Numbered from the stretch's first letter, positions 46,081 through 58,920 are shown. The stretch: DNA of 64,000 nt from Hyperoplus lanceolatus (GCA_026929865.2 CM049410.1:14936501-15000500), one strand, 5' to 3'. Numbers and translations: made by a program. Notes: generated by a model not told the origin, from the sequence alone.

Positions 46081-46230
46081 ACACTCTTCTAATGGCTCAA
46101 GTTAGACTAACATTGATACTTAATGTGTTTGATTATATGCAAACTCACTGACCCTCCTTGTTATTCGGCTATAAAAACTTCCCATCACACTTTCAGTGGA
46201 GTTCACAGCACGTCAATTTCAACATAAGCC

Positions 46231-46652
46231 ATGTTTCCTGTAGTTCTGCTGCTGCTGCTGGCAGCTGGATGTGAGTCTCTGTTTTCTTTTTCTTAGGTGA
46301 TAGTTCAGAATTTTAACGAGATGATTTGTTACAAAACATTTTTTCCTTGAACAGGTGTGAAGTGTGAACAGTTGACACAGCCAGCCTCTGTGACTGTGCA
46401 GCCAGGTCAACGTCTGACCATTACATGTCAGGTCTCTTATTCTCTGGGCGGCTACTACACAGCTTGGATCAGACAGCCTGAAGGGAAAGGACTGGAGTGG
46501 ATTGGAATTAAATTCACTGGAGCTTCATACTACAAAGATTCACTGAAGAACAAGTTCAGTATCGACTTAGACACTTCCAGTAAGACAGTGACTCTAAATG
46601 GACAGAATGTGCAGCCTGAAGACACTGCTGTGTATTACTGTGCCAGAAGAGA
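46231..46652 (+). CDS. ighv: IGHV segment V27 (group B), intact
   Basis: Octamer ATGCAAAC 46137-46144, TATAAAAA 46170-46177. Leader exon 46231-46270 (MFPVVLLLLLAAG), short 84-bp intron, V exon 46355-46652. CDR1 SYSLGGYYTA, framework 2 WIRQPEGKGLEWIG (Glu for the usual Ala), CDR2 IKFTGAS, end [21 protein letters not shown] 46653-46659, 23-bp spacer, ACAAAAACC 46683-46691. Confidence 0.93.
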
Positions 46653-46691
46653 CACAATAACACAAAGCATCAGTAGACCTGTACAAAAACC

Positions 46692-47183
46692 CCTCAATGT
46701 CTGAATACTAGTAACATGAAGCCACCAGAGGAGGAGCCATAGACTACTAACATTTTCACACTTATTTAATTGAGGAAAACATATTTGTGTATACTATATA
46801 TAAAAATAAGATTGGGGGAAAATTGGTTTAAATAACAATATGGAGAAAGACAGCCATCATATAATTTTTTTCTGATACAAAAGCAAATCTCACATGAATG
46901 TTGACATGATGAACTTCTCACAAGTAACACATTTGAATTTGAACAGCTAACATGAATCCGTGATGAAGTTTGTATCACACTGATGTTCTTTATAAATCTT
47001 ACCTTATTGTAAAGTGTTACCTTAAAGTTTTCTATATGCCAGACAGAAGATAAAATGTAAATTTCCAAAAAAAAAAAATTTTTTAACATGGATGGACAAT
47101 CAGTTGCAATAAAAAATAACATTAAGAAAAACTAAACTATGACACACTGCCTTCATGAGCCCCTCCCTCCCAAAGAAATCCAG
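46692..47183. other. Intergenic spacer V27-V28
   Basis: No gene. Near 47080-47110 a short piece (AACATGGATGGACAATCAGT) is the reverse complement of a segment in the V11-V12 spacer. Confidence 0.5.
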
Positions 47184-47262
47184 ATGCAAATCTGCAAATG
47201 TGCAGTGTACTTGTGTCTCGTACTTTGTGTGGAGCATCAGAGATCACATCTCCAACCTCAGG

Positions 47263-47751
47263 ATGATGAACACACTCGCTCTGCTGCTGGTTGCTCTCTC
47301 TCTGCCCTGTGAGTTCTCCTGCTTCTTTCTGGTTTACCTTAAATCAGGCAACATGGACTGATGGTCAGACAGGTTATAGCACCAAAAACAGATGACTGTC
47401 TCACTGTCTTCTGTGGTTCCTCTCTCCTTTCATCTCACCAGGTTGTGCAGGTCAGAGTATGGAGTCCATTCCTTCCAGTTCAGTAGTGAAAAGACCTGGG
47501 GAGACTCTGAGTCTCTCCTGCAGGGGATCTGGCTTCACTTTTAGCTGCTGCAGCATGCACTGGATTAGACAACCTGAAGGAAAAGCTCTGGAATGGATAG
47601 GGCGCGTGAACAGCGATGCAAGTAGAACAGATTATGCCAGCAGTGTAAATGGACAAATAGAAGTTACCAGAGATAATAGCAACAGCATGGTGTATCTGAA
47701 AATGTCCAACCTAAAGCCAGAGGACTCTGTTGTGTATTACTGTGCCAAACA
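47263..47751 (+). CDS. ighv: IGHV segment V28 (group G), intact
   Basis: Octamer ATGCAAAT 47184-47191. Leader exon 47263-47308 (MMNTLALLLVALSLP), V exon 47442-47751. Mature region GQSMESIPSSSVVKRPGE, first Cys in LSLSCRGS, CDR1 GFTFSCCSMH with two adjacent cysteines, framework 2 [17 protein letters not shown]2 VNSDASRT, end DSVVYYCAKH. RSS: CACACTG 47752-47758 (fifth base differs from consensus), 23-bp spacer, ACAAAAACT 47782-47790. Paralogue V33. Confidence 0.92.
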
Positions 47752-47790
47752 CACACTGGTTAAGGGAAACAGTGAGGCCTTACAAAAACT

Positions 47791-48273
47791 CCACATAACA
47801 TTTGTTCATAGAGACCTACAGGTGGCAGTAGAAGATATGAAGCCATAAGACACTGACTGAGGAGAGTATTACAGTGCCTCTAAGCACACACATCCACACT
47901 ATTAAATCAGCAGCTGATGTTGTGGTTTTTATCGTCCTGTTTCTAAGTGGTACTTGAAACATGTAGCCTGCTTTTCGACCAAAAATAATGGGCAATATTG
48001 TAAGTATGGTTCAGGTGTTATGAATAGCGTTGGACCTTTTTGGATGGTATATCCAGTATATGGATGGCCCAGCTAGTGCTGCTGAGCAATACATAGACAC
48101 ATCAAATTTGGGTATAAACCAACTGTACGGTCGATCAACTTAAATATATATAGGCCTACATTATAAAAAAAGATAATATTAATGTTGATGTATGCATGAT
48201 TCATGTTTAAAATTATGACCTTGAAAATGTTTTTCATATATCTGTTGTGGTTCTCTGTGAGGAGGAGGAGTCA
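47791..48273. other. Intergenic spacer V28-V29
   Basis: No gene; from about 48133 it aligns with the V4-V5 spacer. Confidence 0.5.
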
Positions 48274-48388
48274 ATGCAAAACTCAGACCTCTTCCATCTG
48301 TACAAATGTGTTGCAGAGTGAAGGGCAGACACTAAATCACAGACATACGTAAATGCTGTAGACTGGACAGAGACAACTGGCTCCTACA

Positions 48389-48823
48389 ATGATCAGACCT
48401 CATTATTTGGTTGGTTTCTTCCTCCTGTCAGTTAACTGGGCAGGTAAGAACAATACTTGTTTTCTGGCTCCAAAGACAATATAGCAGCATTACAGTAACT
48501 AATGAGCTGTGTAAATGTCTCTAGGTACTGACAGTCAAACGCTGACTGAGTCTGAACCAGCAGTGAAAAGGCCTGGAGAATCCCACAGACTGACCTGCAC
48601 ATATTCAGGGTTTGGTGGTCATTCTAGCAATGTTTGGATCAGACAGGCTCCTGGAAAAAGACTGGAGTGGATGGCCTATAACAACAGTGGCAGTGGGACT
48701 GTATACGCTCAGTCAATGCAAGGCCGGTTTACCATCTCCAGAGACAACAGCAAACAGCAGGTGTATCTGCAGATGAACAGTCTGAAGACTGAAGATTCTG
48801 CTGTTTATTATTGTGCTCGAGAG
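48389..48823 (+). pseudogene. ighv: IGHV segment V29 (group E), exon open but cut off from its RSS
   Basis: Octamer ATGCAAAA 48274-48281. Leader exon 48389-48443 (MIRSHYLVGFFLLSVNWAG), V exon 48525-48823, open: [21 protein letters not shown]1 GFGGHSSN, framework 2 [18 protein letters not shown]2 NNSGSGT, end [11 protein letters not shown] hAT element (48824-49716) follows directly after CTCGAGAG. The true RSS now lies 893 bp away: CACAGTG 49726-49732, 23-bp spacer, ACAAAATCC 49756-49764. Normal V-D joining of this exon is therefore not expected. Confidence 0.88.
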
Positions 48824-49716
48824 CACAGCCGGCCCAAGCCTTCTGGGGGCCCTAAGCGAAATATGATTAGGGGGCCCCCCTCCAATGTTAGCGCTGCTGA
48901 AACTCTAGATCTTTGTTAAATATCATTCACACACCCAGTGTTTTCTGTGTGTTTACTGTGCGGCTGTGCGAAAATATTAGACAGCCGAGATTCAGACCCT
49001 CCTAGGGGGGTCCGGGGGTATGCCCCCCCGGGAGATTTTTTTAACCTTTTTAAAGTGAAATGTATGAATCTGGTGCACTTTGAGAGGAAAATTAAGAGGC
49101 TAAATCTGAGAAATCTTGTGTGAACAAATAATTTGGAGACACTGGGTCAGATGAATTAGAAGCTATTGAAGAAGGACACATGGATTTTCCATAAAAATAT
49201 TAATATAAAATAAAATATTATGGGTTGGGCATGGAGCTCTTTTTCTTTTACGGGACATATTTCTCTGTAATATAGTGAATGCATTTAAATGCATTGTGAG
49301 GAACGAAGCAGAAGAACTCTGTTATCCAGCTACTGTATCTTTTTTTCCACAGACAAGGCTGAAATAGGCTATAGACTATACACAGTGCATGGGCAACTGA
49401 GGGCAGCCCCATTTCCAATTGTTTTTAAATAAACTCAATACACACTGTGCATGGATGTGAACGTGACATGATCAGATAATTTCGGATTTCCTCCGAGATG
49501 AACTGATTACATTTTTAGGCTATTAATTATCTAGACCAAAACATTGTATTCCTTTTTTTTGTATGATAACTCACATTTGCATAGTATGATGTTAATATCA
49601 AACACACCAACTAAAAAAAAAAAAAAATTTTTTTTTTTTTTTTTTTTAGGGGGCCCCCCAGGCAGTCGGGGGCCCTAAGCGGCCACTTAGTTCGCTTATG
49701 CCTCGGGCCGGCTCTG
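48824..49716. mobile_element. hAT element between V29 and its RSS
   Basis: An 893-bp element with 8-bp target duplication CTCGAGAG (48816-48823, 49717-49724), which is the V29 coding end. Terminal inverted repeats CACAGCCGGCCC / GGGCCGGCTCTG, then repeated GGGGGCCCTAAGCG near both ends. An A-run/T-run hairpin at about 49612-49645. No transposase frame. Confidence 0.88.
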
Positions 49717-49725
49717 CTCGAGAGC

Positions 49726-49764
49726 CACAGTGACTGGAGTTGGTGGAGCAGCTGTACAAAATCC
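49726..49764 (+). other. Orphan RSS of V29
   Basis: Complete 23-RSS (CACAGTG, 23 bp, ACAAAATCC) preceded only by the duplicated CTCGAGAGC and the hAT end, with no V exon attached. Confidence 0.85.
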
Positions 49765-50150
49765 TTCAGTACTCAACTTTACCACAATTATCTCACGTGC
49801 TTATATCCCAATGAGAGGAAAATAATATAATGTAGTTACAGTTCACTGAGAGATTAAATGCATCTACCAGATTTTCAACCGTGCACTCAATTAACTGTCC
49901 ACGTACAAAATCATACTTAATTGTTATATACAAAATTACTTTAATAAAGATTATCTGATGGATAAACAGGCAGACTTTGTGCTCCTGTCCTATTTGTGTA
50001 TGTAGATTAGAGAATATTAAAAGAGCCCCCTTCCTATGCAAATAAGCCTTGGTGCAAATACCACCTAATTCTCAAAGACCAGTGCTTATTGACACAGCAG
50101 TTATACTGGTGCAATTTACCACAGCAGAGATGCTTGTACTAAAACAACGA

Positions 50151-50195
<45 letters not shown>

Positions 50196-50308
50196 CTTCA
50201 TTTTGTCATTTGGCCAACATAAAAATTCAAATGAAATGAATGATGAAATGAATGATGAAAATCTATCTGTGTCACATGTTCCCTTTTAAAACCCATAGAG
50301 GGAGGGCT
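49765..50308. other. Intergenic spacer V29-V30
   Basis: No gene; (CT)n at about 50153-50191. Paralogue of 5089-5609. Confidence 0.6.
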
Positions 50309-50427
50309 ATGCAAACTCTTCCTCTCTTATAAACACACCACCAACAACTTGTGGCAGAACACTGGGACACTTCTAGACATTTCTGAAACACTCAAATCAG
50401 AAAGCACCAAACTGCAGTGTGTATTAC

Positions 50428-50882
50428 ATGATGGGAAAAACAATAATCTGGAGTTTATTATTTTTAGTTTCTATTCATGGTGAGTAAATCCTTTCTGTTT
50501 TATTTTGTTTGTAAATATCCAATATCCGTGATTTACAAGTTTGTTGGACGGTGATCAGAATCTCTTTGTTTGCAGGAGTTTGGAGTGAGATCAAACTGGA
50601 GCAGACTCCTTCTGTGATGAAAAGACCTGGAGAGACAGTGAAGATGTCATGTACAATATCTGGGTTTGACATGACAAGCTACTATATAAGCTGGATACGA
50701 CAGAGGCCAGGGAACGCTCTGGAGTGGATTGGGCAGATGAACGCTGGTTCAAACTCTGCTAGCTATGCCAGCTCTTTTCAGAACGGTTTCATCATGACTG
50801 AAGATGTGCCCAGCAGCACTCAGTACCTTGAAGTCCAGAGCCTGACAACAGAAGATTCTGCTGTTTACTTCTGTGCTCGAGA
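50428..50882 (+). CDS. ighv: IGHV segment V30 (group F), intact
   Basis: Octamer ATGCAAAC 50309-50316, TATAAA 50328-50333. Leader exon 50428-50479, V exon 50576-50882. Differs from V6 by only a few residues: SCTISGF versus SCIISGF, PGNALEW versus [15 protein letters not shown] versus SFQNRFIM. End [20 protein letters not shown] 50883-50889, 23-bp spacer, ACAAAAACC 50913-50921. The Arg to Gly change at the start of framework 3 removes a usually conserved basic residue. Confidence 0.93.
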
Positions 50883-51216
50883 CACAGTGACTGAAGACAG
50901 TGGAGCAGCTGCACAAAAACCTCCACAGATAACAAACAGCAACGTGATCCTAACAACATCTGGACTTTCTAACACAATCTTGTTTAAAAAGTTGTTTTTA
51001 TACAAGTGTGTCATGTGTGTAATATATTATAATCTCTGAAGATGAACTATGTTATTGTCTATGTATTCAAGAAAACAAACAAACAAACAAAACACATTAA
51101 TTTGACCATATTGGACAGTCAACTTGCTTTCTGAAACAAGGCCTGGGATGACATTAGACAATAAAAAACTTGTCGTACAAACACACTGAATACATTGCTG
51201 GAGATGATTTGACATA

Positions 51217-52714
51217 CAGTCATATGAAAAAGTTTGGGAACCCCTCTCAGCCGGCATTATAATTGACTCTGCTTTCACAAAAAAAAGATAAAAGTGGTAT
51301 GTCTTTAATTTACCAGGAACAGCTAAGTACTGGGGTGTTTTCCAAACAAAGATTTTTTGAAAAGCAGTATTTGGTTGTATGAAATAAAATAAAATGTGAA
51401 TAACTGGCTGTGCAAAAATATGGGAACCCTTGCGGTCTTGCTGATTTTAATGCCTGTAACAGCATGTAAAACTGATTACTTTAAACACAAAGTTGGTTGG
51501 ATTATGTTGTTAAGCCTTGAACCTCATAGAAATGTCTGTTTAATCATGAGAAAAGGTATTTAGGTGCCTAAATGCAAGTTGCACTTCTCTTTGACTCTCT
51601 GCTGAAGTGAGACAGAATGGGATCATCAAAACAGCTCCCGAAAGATCTGAAAAACAAAGATTGTTCATTGTCATGGTTTAGGGAAGGCTACAAGAAGCTT
51701 TCCCAAAGGTTTCAATTGTCAATTTCGACTGTAGGGAACGTTGTCAGGAAATGGAAGGACACAGGCATAGTGGCAGTTAAACCAAGGCATGGCAGACCAA
51801 GAAAAAAACAGGAGCGGCATAGGTGGAGGATTGTGAGAATGGTTGCACACAATCCACAGATCACCTCCAAAGGCCTGCAAGAACATCTGGCTGCAGATTG
51901 TGTATCTGTACATCGTTCAACCATTCAGCTCAATTTGCACCAAAACATCTGCTTTTTATAGAGACCAAATAACTTAATTTTTGTCTCATCAGTCCAAAGC
52001 ATTTTCTTCCAATATGAATCTGGCTTGTCTAAATGAGCTTTTGCATACTCCATGCAACTGTATCTGTGGCGTGGGCGCAGAAAGGGCTTCCTTCTCATCA
52101 CCCGGCCATACAGATGTTTTGGTGCAAATTGCACTGAATTGTAGAACCATGTACAGATACACAATCTGCAGCCAGATGTTCTTGCAGGTCTTTGGAGGTG
52201 ATCTGTGGGTTGTGTGCAACCATTCTCACAATCCGCCGCATATGCCGCTCTTGTACTTTTCTTGGTCTGCTAGACCTGGGTTTAACTGCAACTGTGCCTG
52301 TGTCCTTCCATTCCCTGACAACGTTCCTTACAGTAGAAATTGACAATTCAAACTTTTGGGAAAGCTTCTTGTAGCCTTCCGCTAAAGCATGACAATGAAT
52401 AATCTTTGTTTTTAAGATCTTTCGGGAGCTGTTTTGATGATCCCATTCTGTCTCACGTCTGCAGAGAGTCAAAGAGAAGTGCAACTTGCATTTAGGCACC
52501 TAAAATACCTTTTCTCATGATTAAACAGACCTTTATATGAGGTTCAAGGCTTAACAACATAATCCAACCAATTTTGTGTTTAAAGTCCTCAGTTTTACAT
52601 GCTGTTACATGCATTAAAATCAGCAAGACCACAAGGGTTCCCATATTTTTGCACAGCCAGTTTTTCACATTTTATTTAATTTCATACAACCAAATACTGC
52701 TTTTCATATGATTG
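51217..52714. mobile_element. Foldback Tc1-like element, copy 2, right end shortened
   Basis: Duplicate of 6518-8149 carried by the segmental duplication. About 133 bp are missing near the right end, between two copies of TTTTCA, leaving the last bases CATATGATTG and TA. Transposase N-terminal fragments remain on + (51617-51961, slightly longer open frame than in copy 1) and - (52499-52098, 52164-51925). Confidence 0.85.
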
Positions 52715-52716
52715 TA

Positions 52717-53762
52717 GATGGTAACTTATGACATTTGAACCTTCACCTTGGTAGATGCTTGAATGCTTGTTATTAGGGAACAGAAGGGGCTAATAACATG
52801 GGACCAGCTGTTATAGAGAGCTCTTCACCTTAGCTATCGTGTGATGATAGTCAACAAATGGGGCCGCTGATAAACTAATGTGTTTTCCATCCCCTCAAAC
52901 CCGTCCTTAATGTACTCTCAATTCAGTATTTACAACTTCCAAGTCTAAGAAAATAATAAATATTGTTTAACCCTCATCCTATCAAGGTATTTTACATACA
53001 TGGACTACTGACGGGGTCACTAGAGACCCAAGGCAAGAAAACTGAAAGAAACCACCATCAAAGAAAAATTTGAGAAAAACAACAGTATCATTTCAGGAGA
53101 GTTAAAGTTAAATTGCTCAATGCGAACAATGGAATGGAAGTGTTTTAGGCCAATATTAGTGTTTTAAAGTTACTCTGATGTCTGGAAAGATACACTCAAT
53201 AAATAGATATATTTATTAAAATTACCTCAATACATTTGTATTGTTGAAGAGCAGCAAATATAATATGATGAGAAACCAATAACATTAAAGGCTGACCATG
53301 CAACATTTTCATTAAAAAACCAATTGTAGAGTCACACAAAAATAATCCGATTCAATTATCACTTCTGACCCACTAAAATGTGTGGTGGTGTGCTTATCTG
53401 CACAAGCCTCAATAGAAATGTTATCATGAACACATTTAAAAGCGAAACTTTCCCAAAATATTACATTTTCCGTGGAGAATAAATAAATAAAATATCTGTC
53501 CGCCAGGAGAGAAACTTGAACGTCAAGTGAAATGTAAGCTGTCCCTAATAAATTGATAGGGAATATAAATGTAAATAACTCACAAGTCAGTGGCCGTTAA
53601 AAAAAACTACTATGTTATGCACTGTGGACCAACGTAGCTATTATACATTTCACTGTGAGACTGGGTTGGATTAACAATTCCTAGTCATTAAAGTTTCACC
53701 AGAAATACCGTCACGCAAGCGACATCCAAGTCCAGCTTAATCCTCCATGTGAGGAGGAGTCA
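52717..53762. other. Intergenic spacer before V31
   Basis: No gene; paralogue of 8152-9197. Confidence 0.55.
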
Positions 53763-54142
53763 ATGCAAAACTCTGATGTCTTCCTCCTCTACTTATGTGA
53801 CTGCAGAGAGGAGGACAGAGAACAGTGGACACACAGTTTAACATGATGGACTATAGGACAGGACTGCTGCTTTTAACTCTCTGCTGGGCAGGTGAAGCTC
53901 TTCACTTTTTCCCCTTTCTTTCATGTTTTTTCAAGTTGTACATTTGTTGCATGTTATGATTTTCTTTGCTGTCTTGGCAGGTGTTGATGGTCAGACTCTG
54001 ACACAATCTGAACCAGTGGTAAAAAGACCTGGAGAATCCCACAGATTGACCTGTACAACCTCTGGATTCACATTCAGTAGCTACTGGATGCACTGGATCA
54101 AACAGGCTCCTGGAAAAGGACTGGAGTGGGTCGCTGCTATGT

Positions 54143-55282
54143 CAACCCTTTCTCATCAAAATTACGTTCCCAGAGGACTATTCGGCATTCTCAATTACGT
54201 TTGACCATTTACGTATTTTGTCCGTGATTACGTTTTTATGAACATATTCGGCATTCTCAATTACGTTTGACTGAAAAACGTATTTTGTCCGAAATTACGT
54301 TTTTATGAACATATCGCAAACAAGTTCGTTCTCAGCCTAGAGCTGTTCAGGATGCTCAATTACGTTTGGCTACAAAACGTATTGATTACGTTTTAATAAA
54401 CATATCGCATACATTCGTTCTCAGCCTATTTTTTGCCATTTATTTACCTCTAGGCTTATGTTTGGTTGAAGTGTGCATTGTCTGGTCGGCTGCCTGAACT
54501 ACAGCGCTGCAGGAAATTAATATGTTCCATAGATATGTTCACATGTTTCTTCATTCATTCATTCATTCATTCAAACAAACTGGTGAAGGCAATCAACGTT
54601 CCGACATGGCCACGCCCCCTTTGGGTGGAAAACAAAGCGATTTTGACTATAATGCAAAATTGCGGTCCAAAACAGCACAAAAAGAAAACGATCAGAGATA
54701 AATAAGTTAAAATTTAACCGACAGACACAATGTTAAGATCCTTTACAACAACTCTGCCAGCTAGATAACGTTAAATGATTAATTTGATCAATCTAAAACT
54801 ATGTGTGTCTAGTCTCTCAGCATCAATCTGGCGCAATGATCCGACCCATTGGCCAGAGATATCATGCCCTGATGTATATATTCACCTCACTGAGTCTCTA
54901 TGTAAGCTGATTACACGTGAACTAATTGTTCGTTACGATAGCAAACTCCCACTGAATGCAGAGCGCAGCCGGGAGCCTCCTGCTGTCATACAGCCCTTCT
55001 TTAGGGGAATTTTTGGGGGCATGGCAAAGGAATAAAACCATGATGTTTGTTTTTTACTTTGTAAACCACAAAACAGCTCAGGACATTGCAGATTTGAGCT
55101 ATAACGCTTATTTTGAATGATCGCGCTGTCTTTGAGTACTGCCACGAGAGTTCTGTCTAGATGACGTATTGCCGACCTGAGGAAGGGTGACGTCAGACGC
55201 ACGCCCCTCTACAAACCAATCAATGTCGAGGAATGTCACGTGACGCGAAACGAGCCTATAGCGGCAGCCCTGAGCTACGAAG
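54143..55282 (+). repeat. Left inverted-repeat arm of the V31 transposon
   Basis: Two blocks, 54143-54776 and 55181-55282, pair with the right arm. The about 400-bp stretch between them is absent from the right arm. It holds a short + frame 54775-55035 with a WPEISCPDVYIHL stretch that faintly resembles the WP-I-PDIYNYL motif of fish transposon-linked proteins; this is a weak hint only. Confidence 0.75.
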
Positions 55283-56686
55283 AGCATAAATCGTTGTGAG
55301 ATGATCATTGTTGTTTGTGAGAAATGCAACACAATCGTCACTCAGTAAATGTGCACGATGTAGTTTGATGGTTATCACGAATAAGGAGTTGTAGGCGGCC
55401 TTTACAGTTAAATAAGCAGGACAACTACAACCATAATCCCACTTTGCTTGTCTTTTTACCTCTGTATAACCTTGTGGATTAAATTACTTCTATTTTCTTC
55501 AGTATTTTACATTAAATGATCTTTGAAGTAAGATATCATTCACAACTTTTTTATATATATATATCTCACCTGCACAATATGTTGCCTTTTAAAAAATGTT
55601 TTATATTTTATATTTCTGTGGCCAATGTTCTTTGTTGTTTTTATTGTGCAAATAAATTAAATCTAATCAAAAGCATGGTGGTGAATTGTAGGTGTGTTTA
55701 AATGTAAAATTGTACAATCTTCACACTCTCAACATTAGCACCTTTCCAGCAATGTATTCAGTTGGTGTTCTTTACCGCAAGGTTGATTTTATGATCAATT
55801 TGAAGGCCCAATATGGAAAATTAAGCTTTTTGTTTGCTCATTTGTTTTCTTGTGGAAATAGTAAACCAAAAGGTGTGTCCTTCAGAGATTATAATACAGA
55901 ACCCATATGCATAGGCGTTGTTTAAATATACCTGCATGGATGGATGGACTTATAGATGGATAATGTACTTTATTTATTGCCATAGGGAAAGTGTGGCATT
56001 GTAGTAGCAGTTATTGTGGATTGTATCAGGAATGACTTTCTGTAGTGGTCAAATAGCTGAAGGTGATGCTGTCCATCATCTTCAGCAGCTTGTGCATTAT
56101 CATTCTCTCCACAACCAACTGGGCTTAGTAACAGGTTGATAAGGATTTGCTCATGAAGTAGAGTCTGCGCTGTCCCTTCATGCAGTCTGTTGTTTAATTA
56201 AATGCCCAGGTTTCTGTAGCCCTCCATCAACTCAACCTCTTCTCCCAGAATGGAGATTTAGCCTAGTCCTCCTGGTCCTCCCAAAATCCATATCCATCTC
56301 TCAACCTTGGTTAAATTTAAGAGGTGTGTAGCTCCTACCATGCCCGAACACTACTGTCCACCTGTTCCCTGTCCCTGTAAACTGTCCTGTGAACTGCACA
56401 CAGAACTGACACACCTTGCATCTGCTGAATCATCTGAATATTTATTTAAAATAGGCCCATGTGAAAGTGACAGGTGCTAATTGAGGGATGTGAAATACAA
56501 AGGCAGTTTGAACAAAATAGGCTAGAGTCATTGGAAAAACTGTTATAGAGGGATCTTAACCTTGCAGATTAAATCAGGGCGCTGTCAAGGCTTCCTCGCC
56601 CAATGCTACACCACAGGTCCAGCGCGATACATACGTGGAATGTCGCTGCCCGTATGAAAAGAACAAGAATAAATCTCTTATCAATA
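55283..56686. other. Interior of the V31 transposon, left
   Basis: No intact gene. A region of about 55930-56400 read on - resembles a badly decayed LINE reverse-transcriptase tail (GEEVELMEGYRNLG), with low confidence. Confidence 0.4.
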
Positions 56687-57024
56687 CAGGTGAAACTCGA
56701 AAAATTAGAATATCGTGCAAAAGTTCATTTATTTCAGTAATTCAACCTAAATGGTGAAACTAATTTATTATATAGACTCATTACATTCAAAGTGAGATAT
56801 TTCAAGCCTTTATTTGTTATAATTGTGATTATTATGGCTTACAGCTTATGAAAACCCCAAATTCTAAATCTCAGAAAATTTGAATATTACATAAAATCAA
56901 TAAAAAAAGGATTTTAAATACAAAAATGTCGGCCCTCTATAAAGTATAATCATGCATATGTACTAAGTACTTGGTTTGGGCCCCCTTTGCACAAATTATT
57001 GCCTAAATGCGGTGTGGCATGGAT

Positions 57025-57109
57025 GTAAGTAAGTAAGTAAGTAAGTAAGCTTTTATTTATATAGCGCCCTTCACAGACCAGGGTCACAAGGCGCTTCACA
57101 ATGCGCTTC
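57025..57109. repeat. (GTAA)n and short repeat in the nested Tc1
   Basis: Six GTAA units followed by CTTTTATTTATATAGCGCCC and a GGGTCACAAGGCGCTTCACA stretch, a sequence common at the tails of fish short interspersed repeats. Confidence 0.55.
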
Positions 57110-58021
57110 CAAAGGATGCTATCTGTCTGTGGCACTGCTGAGGTGTTATGGAAGCCCAGGTTGCTTTGATAGTGGCCTTCAGCTCCTCTGTATTGTTGGG
57201 TCTGGTGTGTATCATCTTCCTCTTGACAATAGTCCATAGTTTCTCTATTGGGTTCAGGTCAGGAGAGTTGTCTGGCCAATCAACACAGTAATACCATGGT
57301 CAGTCAACCAGTTACTTGTGGTTTTGGCACTGTGGACAGGTGTCAAGTCTTGCTGGAAAAAGTAATTCAGCATCTCCATAAAGCTTGTCAACAGACAGAA
57401 GCATGAAGTGCTCTAAAATCTCCTGGTAGACAGCTGGTGGTGACTTTGGACTTGATAACACAGTGGACCAACACCATCAGATGACATGGTGCCTCAAATC
57501 ATCACTGACTGTTGAAACTTGACAGTGGTCTTCAAGCCCCTTGGATGTTGTGCCCCTCCACTCTTCCTCTAGACTGTGGAACCTTGATTTCCAAATGAAA
57601 CGCAACATTTAATTTGGATCAGTGATGATTTGAGGTATCATGTCATCCGCTGCTGTTGGTCCACTGTGTTATCAAGTCCAAAGTCACCACAGCCATCTAC
57701 CAGAAGATTTTGGAGCACTTCATGCTTCTGTCTGTTGACAAGCTTTATGGAGATGACAATTTCCATTTCCAGCTAGACTTGGCACCTGCCCACGGTACCA
57801 TAAACCACTGGTAACTGGTTGACTGACCATGGTATTACTCTGCATGAATTGCCAGACAACTCTCCTGACCTGAACTCCATAGAGAAACTATGGACTATTG
57901 TCAAGAGGAAGATGATACACACCAGACCCAACGATACAGAGGAGCTGAAGGCCACATCAAAGCAACCCAGGGGCTTCCATAGCACCTCAGCAGTGCCACA
58001 GACTGATAGCATCCATGCCAC

Positions 58022-58180
58022 GCCGCTTTTTTTTTTCTTTTTTTTTTTTTAACCTTTATTTAACCAGGAAAGTTCCATTGAGATTTAAAACCTCTTTTTC
58101 AAGGGAGTCCTGGCCAAGAGACAGCAACAAGTTACATGTTCACTCACAATAATACACTCACAACATATAGAGGCAATATT
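58022..58180. repeat. T-rich interspersed repeat in the nested Tc1
   Basis: T run followed by AACCTTTATTTAACCAGGAA and a TTTTTCAAGGGAGTCCTGGC stretch, breaking the Tc1 right arm; a dispersed repeat copy by style. Confidence 0.55.
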
Positions 58181-58490
58181 TAGGCAATAATTCATGCAAA
58201 AGGGGCCCAAACCAAGTACTTAGTACATATGCATGATTATACTTTCTAGAGGGCCGACAGTTCTGTATTTAAAATCCTTTTTTTATTGATTTTATGTAAT
58301 ATTCTAATTTTCTGAGATTTAGAATTTGGGGTTTTTATAAACTGTAAGCCATAATAATCACAATTATAAAAAATAAAGGCTTCACATATCTCACTTTGTA
58401 TGTAATGAGTCTGTATAAGATATTATTTTCACCTATAAAGTTGAATTACTGAAATAAATGAACTTTTGCACGATATTCAAATTTCACCTG

Positions 58491-58875
58491 TATATCATGC
58501 CAAGTGTGTGGTGGACAAACCGCCCAAGACCACTTACCATTAAGACAGGGGACAATATACTGAGTCAACTGCATATGCAGAAAATAATAAACACTGCCAC
58601 ACCACACCGCAAACACTGATTAAGCACTGTTCATAAGACTGCCTAAAATTCTACCTTTTTAAGGTCAAAATCATGAATAAAGCAATCTTTAAACTACTCC
58701 CATTTGAGTAACTGGCCTACTCCTTCCAAATACTTTCAGTTGCAGGATTCACATTCAATATGCACCTAGTTTTATATTATGTGTAGGCTATGCACAATTT
58801 ATAGCAACATTTAATATCATTAACTAAAAGAAAACAACCAAATCCCTGTCAGGGTAGGCTACAAGATGTGACACA

Positions 58876-58920
<45 letters not shown>

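Larger units (their letters stand above)
56687..58490. mobile_element. Foldback Tc1-like element nested in the V31 transposon
   Basis: Flanked by TA, with inverted ends CAGGTGAAACTCGAAAAATT (left) and a slightly diverged right copy ending TTTCACCTG. The two halves are inverted copies of the transposase 3' region: on + 57819-58010 reads LPDNSPDLNSIEKLWTIVKR, with the third catalytic residue (Glu), and the left half reads similar sequence on -. A (GTAA)n plus short interspersed repeat interrupts it at about 57025-57109 and another repeat at about 58022-58180. Confidence 0.8.

Noticed and set aside
48824-48870. The hAT start CACAGCC as a replacement heptamer for V29
   Set aside because: No nonamer-like sequence at 12 or 23 bp after it.
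54143-54420. Regular sub-repeats resembling a CRISPR array
   Set aside because: They lie in the inverted arm of a transposon, with irregular spacing and no unique spacers; the host is a vertebrate.
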